Origin: PALSA-894 sp963757565
GTDB lineage: Bacteria; Pseudomonadota; Alphaproteobacteria; Rhizobiales; Xanthobacteraceae
DNA length: 64,000 nt
Direction: 5' to 3'
NCBI GenBank assembly: GCA_963757565.1
Contig: CAVWSB010000006.1
Span: 310,001-374,000 of the forward strand
The notes below the pieces were generated by a model that had not been told where the DNA came from, made no database searches, and saw only the letters and a program-made list of their open reading frames with translations. The position numbers and the translations under genes are program-made. Positions within the stretch are counted from its first letter, which is position 1. The number at the start of each line of letters is the position of its first letter. Positions 25,002 through 33,642 of the stretch are shown here, in pieces.

Positions 25002-26615
25002 CTACGCCGCCGCTCGTTGCTCCGCGGCCTGCAGCAACATGCGGGCGGCCTTTTCGCCGATCATGATGCTCGGCGCGTTCGTGTTGCCCGAGGTGAGCGT
25101 CGGCATGATCGAGGCGTCGGCGACACGCAGTCCCGTGATGCCGCGCACGCGCAACTGATCGTCCACCACCGCCATCGGATCCGTTCCCATCTTGCATGTC
25201 CCGATCGGGTGATAGGTCGTCTCGGCATTTTTCGCCACGAAGTCGAGCAGCTCGGCATCCGACTTTGTCTTCGGGCCCGGCGCGATCTCCTCCGGATTGA
25301 GCCACGCCATCGCGGGCGCTTCCATGATGCGGCGCGTGATGCGCATGGTGGCGAGCAGGCACTCGCGGTCGATGCTCTCGGCGAGGAAGTTGAAGCGGAT
25401 CGCGGGCTGCTCGCCGGCGTTGGCGGACTTGATGTGGATCGAGCCTTTGCTTTCGGGCCGCATCTGCTGCGCGATGATGGTGATGCCGGTTTCCTTCGCG
25501 AGCTTCACGTCCGGCGTCACCAGGAAAGGCTGCAGCGCGAGCAGCGCGTCGGGCGAGTCGAGGCCTTCGCGCGTCTTGATGAAGGCGCGCATCGGCGAGG
25601 CCGGATGGCTGAGAAATCCCTTGCCGCGGAAGATATATTGCAGCCCCTGCCACATCCCCTGCACGCCGCGCGCGCGCTCGTTGAACGTGACGCCGTGGCG
25701 GCCGACGCGCCACTTCATGCGCGGCGCCCAGTGGTCGCGCAGGTTCTCGCCAACTCCGCGCAATTCGTGCGTCACCTTGATGCCGAGCTTTTGCAGCCTG
25801 TCGACCTGACCGATGCCGGAAAGCTCGAGCAGCTGCGGCGACGCGATGGAGCCGGCCGAAACGATCACCTCGCGCGCGGCGCGCGCCTCGAAGGTCTGGC
25901 TCTGCATGGTGTAGCGCACGCCGACGCAGCGCTTGCCCTCGAACAGCAGGCATTGCGCGGCAGCGCCGGTTTCGATGCGCAGGTTGCGCCGCGCGCGCGC
26001 CGGCTCGAGATAGACCTTCGCGGTGCTCATGCGCCGGCCGCCATTGCTGATCGAGGCCTGCGTCATGGCGATGCCTTCCTGCTCGCCGCTGTTGTAGTCG
26101 GGATTGCGCGGGATCCCGATGCTCTCGGCGGCGGCGAACAGGCTGTCGTAGAGCGGGCCGCTTTCGTCGATGTCGGTGATGCGCACAGGCCCGCCGCGGC
26201 CGCGGATGTCGTCGGCGCCGCCGTCGTAATTCTCGATGCCCTTGAACACCGGCAGCACGTCCTGCCAGCTCCAGCCGCGATTGCCGAGCTGCGCCCAGTG
26301 GTCATAGTCCTGGCGCTGGCCGCGCACCCACACCATGCCGTTGATGGCGCTCGACCCGCCGAGCATTTTTCCGCGCGGCACCGGGATGTTGCGCCCGCCG
26401 GTCGTCGGCTCGGGCTCCGATGTGTAGAGCCAGTTCACGCCGGGGCGGTTGATGAAACGCACATAGCTGATCGGCACGCGCGAGAGCGGATGCGTCTCGC
26501 CGCCGGCTTCCAGCAGCAGCACCTGATGGCGGCCGTTCTCGGTCAGCCGATTGGCGAGCGCGGCGCCGGCCGAGCCTGCACCGATGATGACAAAGTCGGC
26601 CGTGCGGGTGTTCAT
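25002..26615 (-). CDS. GMC-family FAD-dependent oxidoreductase (alcohol/choline dehydrogenase-like)
   Basis: 537 aa. FAD-binding Rossmann motif at the N-terminus (DFVIIGAGSAGAALANRL). GMC signatures follow: GKMLGGSSAINGMVWVRG near residue 85, and SAGSIASPQLLELSGIG near 250. The C-terminal active-site region reads TYHPIGTCKMG with the catalytic His, then SIMPTLTSGNTNAPSIMIGEKA. It oxidises a primary alcohol or similar substrate; no betaine genes are nearby to identify it. Confidence 0.92.
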   Translation of the reverse strand: MNTRTADFVIIGAGSAGAALANRLTENGRHQVLLLEAGGETHPLSRVPISYVRFINRPGVNWLYTSEPEPTTGGRNIPVPRGKMLGGSSAINGMVWVRGQRQDYDHWAQLGNRGWSWQDVLPVFKGIENYDGGADDIRGRGGPVRITDIDESGPLYDSLFAAAESIGIPRNPDYNSGEQEGIAMTQASISNGGRRMSTAKVYLEPARARRNLRIETGAAAQCLLFEGKRCVGVRYTMQSQTFEARAAREVIVSAGSIASPQLLELSGIGQVDRLQKLGIKVTHELRGVGENLRDHWAPRMKWRVGRHGVTFNERARGVQGMWQGLQYIFRGKGFLSHPASPMRAFIKTREGLDSPDALLALQPFLVTPDVKLAKETGITIIAQQMRPESKGSIHIKSANAGEQPAIRFNFLAESIDRECLLATMRITRRIMEAPAMAWLNPEEIAPGPKTKSDAELLDFVAKNAETTYHPIGTCKMGTDPMAVVDDQLRVRGITGLRVADASIMPTLTSGNTNAPSIMIGEKAARMLLQAAEQRAAA

Positions 26616-26969
26616 TGCGGAGTCCGTCCCTGAGGTTTTTCGTTGTGCCGACGGCAGGATATTGCCAGTGGGGTCGTCTCAACAACCCTTCTGCCTGCAT
26701 GGGCGGCGTGCCGATAGCTCGCGCACCGGTCGCGGGGCTGCAATCTTTGTGATGCCCGTCACACCGTGTGCGATTTCCCGCGATGGCGCCACACGTACGT
26801 GCGCCAGCGCGTCCAACAAAAATCAAAGAAATAGCTGCAGCACAGGATTTTCTGGTCCTTCAACAGGATCGTGACGTGATCTCGCCATGCCTGAACCCGG
26901 TCAAGCCGGCGCGCGACTACCAGGCATCAGGACCACAACGGTCCGCTCAAAAGTGGAAGGGATAACACC
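26616..26969. other. Intergenic region, GMC oxidoreductase / small secreted gene
   Basis: About 350 bases. It contains the upstream region of both divergent genes. GTGGAAGGG close to 26950 is the ribosome site of the plus-strand gene. I see no further gene. Confidence 0.5.
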
Positions 26970-27209
26970 ATGAACACGTTCACCAAGACCGCCACCGTCG
27001 CTCTCGCCGCGCTCGCCATCATTGCCGGCTCGCTCGGCACCAGCAGCCAGGCGAATGCATTTCCGGGCAAGAAAGGCCTGCTTGGCCTCGGGATCGCCGC
27101 CGCCGTGATCGGCACTGCGGCTGCGGTTGTCACAGCGCCGCGCTGCCACGTCGTCGAGCGCGTCGACCGCTGGGGCAACTACCGCGGCACCGTGGAGATC
27201 TGCGACTGA
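26970..27209 (+). CDS. Small exported hypothetical protein
   Basis: 79 aa. A signal peptide ends near SQANA-FPGK. The mature part has a hydrophobic Gly/Ala stretch (LLGLGIAAAVIGTAAAVV) and a C-terminal region CHVVERVDRWGNYRGTVEIC with two cysteines that could pair. I do not recognise a named family. A strong bidirectional terminator follows. Confidence 0.75.
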   Translation: MNTFTKTATVALAALAIIAGSLGTSSQANAFPGKKGLLGLGIAAAVIGTAAAVVTAPRCHVVERVDRWGNYRGTVEICD

Positions 27210-27229
27210 TCGGACACTAATCAGAATAT

Positions 27230-27257
27230 AAAAGCCCGGCCGCAAGGCCGGGCTTTT
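27230..27257. terminator. Bidirectional rho-independent terminator
   Basis: AAAAGCCCGGC paired perfectly with GCCGGGCTTTT over 11 bp with a 6-base loop. It lies between the convergent small secreted gene and the 3-hydroxyacyl-CoA dehydrogenase gene. Confidence 0.9.
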
Positions 27258-27273
27258 CGTCGTCCGACCGAGC

Positions 27274-29471
27274 CTACGCCGCCTTCGGCCGCTTCGGCGC
27301 AAAGCGCGAATAGAAGCTCTCGCCCTTCGCTGCCATCTCGATCAGCTGCTTGTTCGGCTTGAAGCGCTCGCCGTATTTCTGCGCGAGCTTTTCGCACAGC
27401 GCGACGAAGGCTTTCGTGCCCATCATGTCAATGTAGCTCAGCGTGCCGCCGGAGTAAGGCGCATAGCCAAAGCCGAGGATCGACCCGACATCCGCCTCGC
27501 GCACGTCGGTGAGCACGCCTTCCTCGAAGCAGCGCGCGGTTTCCAGCGCCTGGATCGCGAGCAGGCGCTGCTTGAGCTCAGTGACGTCGACCGTGTCGGG
27601 ATCGAGCTTGGTCGGCTGCAACTCGGCGAGGCCCGGCCACAGCCGCTTCGGACCTGTCGCCGGATAATCGTAGAAGCCCTTGGCGTTCTTGCGCCCGAAG
27701 CGGCCACGCTTCTCGACCATTTCGGTGAGCAGCGCCTTCTGGCTCTGATCGATCGCGCCGCCGTCAGCCTCGGTCGCCTTCAAAATCTTCCACGCGAGAT
27801 CGACCGCAACTTCGTCGTTGAGCGACAGCGGGCCGACCGGCATACCGGCCTGCTTGCCGACATTCTCGATCATCGCGGCCGGCACCCCTTCGGTCAGCAT
27901 CAGGTGGCCTTCGCGGATGTAGGTGCCGACCACGCGCGAGGTGTAGAAGCCGCGCGCATCGTTCACCACAATCGGCGTCTTGCGGATCGTGCGCACGTAA
28001 TCGAGCGCGACCGCGAGCGCCGGATCGGCGGTCTTCTCGCCCATGATGATCTCGACCAGCATCATCTTGTCGACCGGCGAGAAGAAATGCACGCCGATGA
28101 AATTCGCCGGATCCTTCGACTGCTCGGCCAGCGAAGAAATCGGCAAGGTCGAGGTGTTGGAGCCGAACACCACCTTGTCGCCGATCACGGCCTGCGCTTT
28201 CGCGGTCGCCTCGGCCTTCACCGTGCGGTCCTCGAACACGGCTTCGATGACGAGATCGACGCCCTTTAGCTTTTCGTAGTCCGGCGTCGGCGTGATGCGC
28301 GCGAGCAGCGCGTCGGCATCCGCCTGCTTGGCGCGGCCCTTCTTGATCTGGTCGGCGAGCAGCTTTTGCGAATAGGCCTTGCCCTTGTCGGCGGCCTCCT
28401 GATCGCGATCGATCAGCACCACCTCAAGACCGGCCTGCGCCGACACGTAGGCGATGCCGGCGCCCATCAGCCCGGCGCCGAGCACGCCGATCTTCTTCAG
28501 CGTCGAGGCCGCGGCCCCCTGCGGGCGGCGCGCGCCCTTGTTCAATTCCTGCATGGAGACGAACAGCGAGCGGATCATTGCGGCAGCTTCCGGCGAGCGC
28601 ACCACCTTGGCGAAATAGCGCGACTCGATCCGCAGCGCGGTGTCGAACGGCACCTGCAGGCCCTCGAACACGCAGGCGAGGATCGCGCGCGCCGCCGGAT
28701 AATTGTCGTTGGTCTCCTTGCGATAAAGCGCATTCGCCGCCGGCCACGTCATCATGCCCATCTTCGACCACACCGGACCACCGGGCAGCTTGAAGCCGTC
28801 GGTGTCCCACGGCTGCTTCGATTTCGGTGACGTCTTGATCCAGGCTTTCGCCGCGTCGATCAGGCCCGCGGGCGGCACGACGTTGTCGATCAGCTTCATG
28901 GTCTTGGCGCGATCGAGCGCGATCGCGCTGCCCTTGAGCAGGAACTGGAGCGCGTCGGGCGTGCCCATCATGCGCGAGATGCGCTGCGTACCGCCAGCGC
29001 CGGGGAACAGCCCGACCTTGATCTCGGGCAGGCCGAGGCGCGTCTTCGGATTGTCGGCCGCAACGCGATGATGGCAAGCGAGCGCCATCTCGAAGCAGCC
29101 GCCCATCGCGGTGCCGTTGAGCGCCGCGACCCACGGCTTGCCGCTCGTTTCAAGCTTGCGATAGATCTGCGAGAGCTGGCGGCTCTTCTCGAACACCATC
29201 GTGACGGCGGCTTCCTCGCCCTTCTGCTTAAGGTCGTCATCGTAGTCGCCGCGTTGCTTCTCCAGCATGGTGAGATCGGCGCCGCCGCCGAACGTATCCT
29301 TGCCGGATGTGATCACAGCGCCCTTGATGGCGGCATCGGTCGCGACCTTCTCGACCAGGCCTTCGAGTTCGTCGATCACCGAGTAGTCGATGACGTTCAT
29401 CGACTTGCCGGCATGTCCCAGGTGATGAGCGCAATGCCATCGGCATCCACGTCGAGCTTGAAATTGGCCAT
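27274..29471 (-). CDS. fadJ: Fatty-acid oxidation enzyme: enoyl-CoA hydratase / 3-hydroxyacyl-CoA dehydrogenase (frameshift near start)
   Basis: Bifunctional beta-oxidation protein. A crotonase domain (GTAMGGCFEMALACHHRVA; LPEIKVGLFPGAGGTQR) is followed by the NAD-binding domain (IGVLGAGLMGAGIAYVSAQ) and the C-terminal 3HCDH domain. The natural start appears to be the ATG at 29471 (MANFKLDVDADGIALITWDMP), but the frame breaks near 29407-29412, where one G seems missing from GCCGGGCAAG. Downstream the frame is open from an ATG at 29400 for 708 aa. One lesion only, so sequencing error is likely. Confidence 0.88.
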
Positions 29472-29495
29472 TGAAATTCTCCGTTGATGACGCCG

Positions 29496-29958
29496 TCAGT
29501 AGGGCGTGCCGTCCTTGTGCGAACTTTGAGGATCGTCCGCGTCGCGTTCGAACTCAGATCGGAGCCGGGATAGTGTGAGCGTTCGCTCGGCGCGCGCGTG
29601 CCGACTTCGAGCAGCAGCACGTCCGCGTTCGATGTTGTTCACGATGCAGTGGCCGTGCGGCGTGTTCGCTTTCCAGCCGGCGCAGTCGCCGGCCTTGAGG
29701 ATCGTCTCGCCGGTTTCCTCGACCAGCACGCATTCGCCTTGCAGGATGTAGACGAACTCGTCCTCCTGCTCATGCCAGTGCATGATCGAGGTCGCGGCGC
29801 CCGGCTCGAGCTTGGTCGAGATTCACGCCGAACTGCGACAGCCCGACCGCATTGCCGAGCGGCGTTTTGTGACGGCCCGCGCAAGCAGGCTTGTAGGCCG
29901 GCGGATAGTTCGGCGAGCCGATACGGGTTTCGAGTTTGGTTTTGTCGATCTTGGGCAT
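29496..29958 (-). pseudogene. Cupin-domain protein, three frameshifts
   Basis: The three frames together give a protein of about 155 aa: MPKIDKTKLETRIGSPNYPP, then a cupin core (MHWHEQEDEFVYILQGE; GDCAGWKANTPHGHCIVN) and an end HKDGTPY. Frame changes are near 29815-29821 (+1), 29623 (+1) and 29556 (-1). Cupin metal-ligand residues (HWHEQEDE, H in PHGH) remain. Three lesions in 460 bases make this the most damaged gene of the block, either a real pseudogene or a poor assembly patch. Confidence 0.75.
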
Positions 29959-29968
29959 CTTCTTCTCT

Positions 29969-30076
29969 CGTCATCCTGAGGTGCCCGCGAAGCGGGTCTC
30001 GAAGGATGGGTGCATCGTCCGTGGCCGTCGCCCTTCGAGGCTCACCGCAAAGCGCGGCTCGCACCTCAGGGTGACG
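29969..30076. repeat. Intergenic element with CGTCATCCTGAGGTG ends, type C
   Basis: 108 bp bounded by CGTCATCCTGAGGTG and CACCTCAGGGTGACG. It fills the cupin-thiolase gap. This type of element is, from memory, very common in Bradyrhizobium-like genomes. Confidence 0.7.
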
Positions 30077-30086
30077 GCGTGAGAGT

Positions 30087-31295
30087 TCACACCCTCTCAA
30101 TGATCGTCGCCGTTCCCATGCCGGCGCCGATGCACAGCGTGATCAGCGCCGTGTTGAGATTGCGCCGCTCCAGTTCGTCGAGCACCGTGCCGAAGATCAT
30201 CGCGCCGGTGGCGCCGAGCGGATGGCCCATCGCGATCGCGCCGCCCGCCACATTGATCTTGTCGTGCGGAATGTTCAGCGCCTGCATGTAGCGCAGCACC
30301 ACCGAGGCGAAAGCTTCGTTCAGCTCGAACAGATCGATGTCCTCGATCGTCATGCCGGCCTTCTTCAGCACCTTCTGCGTCACGTCGATCGGGCCGGTGA
30401 GCATGATCGAGGGCTCGGAGCCGATATTGGCGAACGCGCGAATGCGCGCGCGCGCCTTCTTGCCGATCTTGTCACCCAATTCCTTGTTGCCGATCAGCAC
30501 GGCCGCCGCGCCGTCGACGATGCCGGACGAATTGCCGGCGTGATGCACATGCGTGACGCTCTCGACTTCCGGGTAGCGCTGGATCGCGACCGCGTCGAAG
30601 CCGTACATCTCGCCCATCTGCACGAAGGCGGGCTGCAACGATGCGAGCGACTGCATCGTGGTGGTCGGCCGCATGTGCTCGTCCTTGTCGAGGATCGTGA
30701 TGCCGTTCACGTCCTTCACCGGCACGACCGAGTTCTTGAAGTTGCCGGCATCCCACGAGGCCTTGGAGCGCTTCTGGCTCTCGACCGCGTAAGCGTCGAC
30801 GTCGTCGCGCGAGAAGCCGTATTTCGTGGCGATTACGTCGGCCGACACGCCCTGCGGCAGAAAGTAGGTCGGGATCGCGATCGCCGGGTCCATCGGCCAT
30901 GCGCCGCCGGAGGCGCCGATGCCGACGCGGCTCATGGATTCGACGCCGCCGCCGATCGTCATGTCGTGCTGGCCGGACATCACCTGCGCGGAGGCGAAGT
31001 TGATGGCATCGAGTCCCGAGGCGCAGAAACGATTGATCTGCACGCCCGCGACGGTGTTGCCGTAGCCCGCGGTCAGTGCGGCGGCGCGCGCGATGTCGCC
31101 GCCTGCCTCACCGACCGGATCGACGCAGCCGAGCACCACGTCATCGACGATGGCCGGATCGGACAGGTTGCGGTCCTTGATCGCACCGAGTGCCTGCGTG
31201 GCGAGCGAGAGCGCCGTCACCTCATGCAGCGAGCCATCGGCCTTGCCCTTGCCGCGCGGCGTGCGGACGGCGTCGTAAACGAATGCGTCGGTCAT
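30087..31295 (-). CDS. fadA: Acetyl-CoA C-acyltransferase (thiolase)
   Basis: Last step of beta-oxidation: thiolytic release of acetyl-CoA. 402 aa. The nucleophilic Cys is in NRFCASGLDAI, the His in GGAIAMGHPLGATGA and the second Cys in CIGAGMGTA. It belongs to the same minus-strand block as the acyl-CoA dehydrogenases and the hydratase/dehydrogenase, so together they cover a full cycle. Confidence 0.94.
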   Translation of the reverse strand: MTDAFVYDAVRTPRGKGKADGSLHEVTALSLATQALGAIKDRNLSDPAIVDDVVLGCVDPVGEAGGDIARAAALTAGYGNTVAGVQINRFCASGLDAINFASAQVMSGQHDMTIGGGVESMSRVGIGASGGAWPMDPAIAIPTYFLPQGVSADVIATKYGFSRDDVDAYAVESQKRSKASWDAGNFKNSVVPVKDVNGITILDKDEHMRPTTTMQSLASLQPAFVQMGEMYGFDAVAIQRYPEVESVTHVHHAGNSSGIVDGAAAVLIGNKELGDKIGKKARARIRAFANIGSEPSIMLTGPIDVTQKVLKKAGMTIEDIDLFELNEAFASVVLRYMQALNIPHDKINVAGGAIAMGHPLGATGAMIFGTVLDELERRNLNTALITLCIGAGMGTATIIERV

Positions 31296-31318
31296 GATGT
31301 TTTCTCCATCAGCTCTCT

Positions 31319-31417
31319 GGTCATCCCGGCCGAGCGCAGCGAGAGCCGGGACCCATAAACTCGGTTCGTGGTTATGGGTCCCGGCTCGCGCCCTTGCGGG
31401 CTTGGCCGGGACGACAG
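31319..31417. repeat. Intergenic element, type B, second copy
   Basis: About 99 bp starting TCATCCCGGCCGAGCGCAGC and ending CCGGGACGACA, with an inner GGGACCCATAA / TTATGGGTCCC inverted repeat. Related to 21419-21523, and placed between two beta-oxidation genes. Confidence 0.75.
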
Positions 31418-31422
31418 GTGAA

Positions 31423-32580
31423 TTACAAACTCCTCGCGATCAGCAGCTTCATGATCTCGTTGGTACCGGCGTAGATGCGCTGCACGCGCGCGTCGCGGTA
31501 CATGCGCGAGATCGGATATTCGTCCATATAGCCATAGCCGCCGAACAATTGCAGGCAGCGGTCGACGATTTTGTTCTGCAGGTCGGTCAGCCAGTATTTG
31601 GCCATCGAGGCCGTGACGGTGTCGAGTTCGCGCCGTAGGTGGCGCTCGATGCAGTGGTCGTGGAAGACGCGGCCGATGGTCGCCTCGGTCTTGCACTCGG
31701 CAAGCTCGAACTGGGTGTTCTGGAAGTCGACAATCGCCTTGCCGAAGGCCTTGCGCTCTTTGACGTAATCGATGGTGAGGCGCAGCGCGCGCTCGATCAT
31801 GCCCATGGCGGCCGTGCAGACGATGAGGCGCTCCTGCGGCAGGTCCTTCATCAACTGGTAGAAGCCCTGCCCCTCCTCGGTGCCGAGCAGCCCTTCGGCC
31901 GGCAGCTTCACATCCTCGAAGAACAGTTCGGACGTATCCGCCCAATCGAGCCCCAATTTCGAGAGCTTGCGGCCGCGGCGAAAGCCCGGCGCATCGTCGG
32001 TCTCGACCACCATCAGCGAGGTGCCCTTGGCGCCCGCCGCCGGATCGGTCTTCGCCACCACGATGATCAGGTTCGCGTGCTGGCCGTTGGTGATGAACGT
32101 CTTCGAGCCGTTCAGCACATAGCCGTTGCCGGACTTCTTCGCCGAGGTCTTCACGCCCTGCAGGTCCGAGCCGGTGCCGGGCTCGCTCATCGCGATCGCA
32201 CCGACCAGTTCGCCGCTCGCGAGCTTCGGCAGCCACTTCTTTTTCTGTTCCTCGGTGCCGTAGTTGAGAATGTACGGCGCGACGATGCCCGAGTGCAGCG
32301 GCGCGCCTATGGAATCGAGCCCCGCATGCGCGATCGCGCGGTTGATCACGGTCTCATGCGCGAACGTGCCGCCCGCCCCGCCGTATTCCTCCGGCATCGA
32401 GGCGCAGAGCAGGCCGGCCTCGCCGAGCTTCTGCCATGCCGAGCGTTCCATGATGCCGGCTGCGGTCCACTTCTCGACATGCGGCACGAACTCGGTCGCG
32501 AGGAAGCGGCTCGCCTGCTCTTCCAGCAGCACGAGGTCTTCGGTCATCCAGGACGGACGCGGGACTTGCAGGGATTCCAT
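31423..32580 (-). CDS. Acyl-CoA dehydrogenase
   Basis: 385 aa, FAD-dependent. It introduces the alpha-beta double bond into acyl-CoA and passes electrons to ETF. Signatures: GAIAMSEPGTGSDLQGVKT (FAD/substrate loop), FITNGQHANLIIVVAKT, and C-terminal LQLFGGYGYMDEYPISRMYRDARVQ in segments, ending IYAGTNEIMKLLIAR. The catalytic Glu position is in the C-terminal helix region near YAGTNE. It may prefer medium or branched acyl chains; the sequence does not decide. Confidence 0.93.
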   Translation of the reverse strand: MESLQVPRPSWMTEDLVLLEEQASRFLATEFVPHVEKWTAAGIMERSAWQKLGEAGLLCASMPEEYGGAGGTFAHETVINRAIAHAGLDSIGAPLHSGIVAPYILNYGTEEQKKKWLPKLASGELVGAIAMSEPGTGSDLQGVKTSAKKSGNGYVLNGSKTFITNGQHANLIIVVAKTDPAAGAKGTSLMVVETDDAPGFRRGRKLSKLGLDWADTSELFFEDVKLPAEGLLGTEEGQGFYQLMKDLPQERLIVCTAAMGMIERALRLTIDYVKERKAFGKAIVDFQNTQFELAECKTEATIGRVFHDHCIERHLRRELDTVTASMAKYWLTDLQNKIVDRCLQLFGGYGYMDEYPISRMYRDARVQRIYAGTNEIMKLLIARSL

Positions 32581-32598
32581 GGACGCTTCCTCGGGCTC

Positions 32599-33042
32599 TT
32601 AATCGCTGCGCTGATTGTTGACCAATTGCACGCCCTTGTCTCGCAACCATTCATCGACACGCTGGGCCGGAAGTGCGTCGAGGTGCTCGGCCCACGAGAC
32701 CCGGCTTTCGGTGCCGTACTGTTTGGTCGGCGGCATCGCTTCCGGGTCGTCGAGCGAGTTGATCGTCACGCTGATGCGGCCGGTGCCGTCGAACGCGTAG
32801 GTCAGCGGGGTCCCGCAGTCGCGGCAGAAGCCGCGCTCGACCTTGTCGGATGAGCGGAAGAACGACGGCGCGCCGCGCGTCCAGCGCAGGTGCTCCAGCT
32901 TGCCGCCGGTCAGTCCCATGAACGCCTGGCCCGACGCCTTCTGGCACATGCGGCAATAGCACACCGACGAATAGGCGGGCTTCTCCGTCCATTCGTAGCG
33001 CACCGCGCCGCACTGGCAGCCGCCGCTCAGGTTGCCGGTCAT
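32599..33042 (-). CDS. GFA-family (Gfa/CENP-V type) zinc protein
   Basis: 147 aa with the Cys pattern of glutathione-dependent formaldehyde-activating-like proteins: GGCQCGAVRY, SVCYCRMCQKASG and FCRDCGTPLTY, which bind two zinc ions. The actual substrate of most members is unknown. The ATG at 33042 overlaps the def stop (ATGA), so it is co-translated with peptide deformylase. Confidence 0.9.
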   Translation of the reverse strand: MTGNLSGGCQCGAVRYEWTEKPAYSSVCYCRMCQKASGQAFMGLTGGKLEHLRWTRGAPSFFRSSDKVERGFCRDCGTPLTYAFDGTGRISVTINSLDDPEAMPPTKQYGTESRVSWAEHLDALPAQRVDEWLRDKGVQLVNNQRSD

Positions 33043-33638
33043 ACGATCCCAAGCTCCTGTTTGAGATCGGCGATCAGCTTGGTGGCGTGCCGCGCCTTGA
33101 ATTCCTCGGTCGACATGAAGGACTTCGGCAGCATCTTGTCGGTGTAGAGCACACGCTCGAGATGATCGTATTCGTGCTGCGTGACGCGGGCCTGCCATCC
33201 GCGCGGCCGCCATTCCTGCGTTTCGCCGCGCTCGTCGAGATACGACACCGCGACCGCGCGATGGCGCGTCACCATGGCGGTGTAACCTTTGATGCTCAGG
33301 CAACCCTCGAAGAAATCCGTTGTCTCGTCTCCGACGAGCGTCATCACGGGATTGATCAGCACGCGTAGCGAATGCGGCTCGCGCTCACGCTCGATCAGCA
33401 CGTCCTTCGGAAGCCCTTCGGTCATTACGGGCCGATCTTCCATCACGATGACGCGCTTCGAGACACCGACCTGCGGCGCCGCCAGTCCAACACCGGGTGC
33501 GGCGTGCATCGCGGCGACCATGCCGCGAATGAGCTCCTGAATTTCCTCGCCGCGGATGGCGCCGGGATCGACGGTCGCCGTCGGCGCCCGAAGGACGGGG
33601 TCACCGACTTGCACGATCCGGGGCGCCTCGATCTCCAT
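33039..33638 (-). CDS. def: Peptide deformylase
   Basis: Removes the N-formyl group from new proteins. 199 aa with all three motifs: GVGLAAPQVG, EGCLSIKGY (metal Cys) and QHEYDHLERVLY (metal His pair and catalytic Glu). It is embedded in a fatty-acid degradation block rather than beside fmt, so it may be an additional copy. The essential housekeeping copy cannot be judged from this window. Confidence 0.93.
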   Translation of the reverse strand: MEIEAPRIVQVGDPVLRAPTATVDPGAIRGEEIQELIRGMVAAMHAAPGVGLAAPQVGVSKRVIVMEDRPVMTEGLPKDVLIEREREPHSLRVLINPVMTLVGDETTDFFEGCLSIKGYTAMVTRHRAVAVSYLDERGETQEWRPRGWQARVTQHEYDHLERVLYTDKMLPKSFMSTEEFKARHATKLIADLKQELGIV

Positions 33639-33642
33639 CGCG

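Noticed and set aside
24822..26633. 603-residue plus-strand frame
   Set aside because: Antisense to the GMC oxidoreductase with FAD and active-site motifs.
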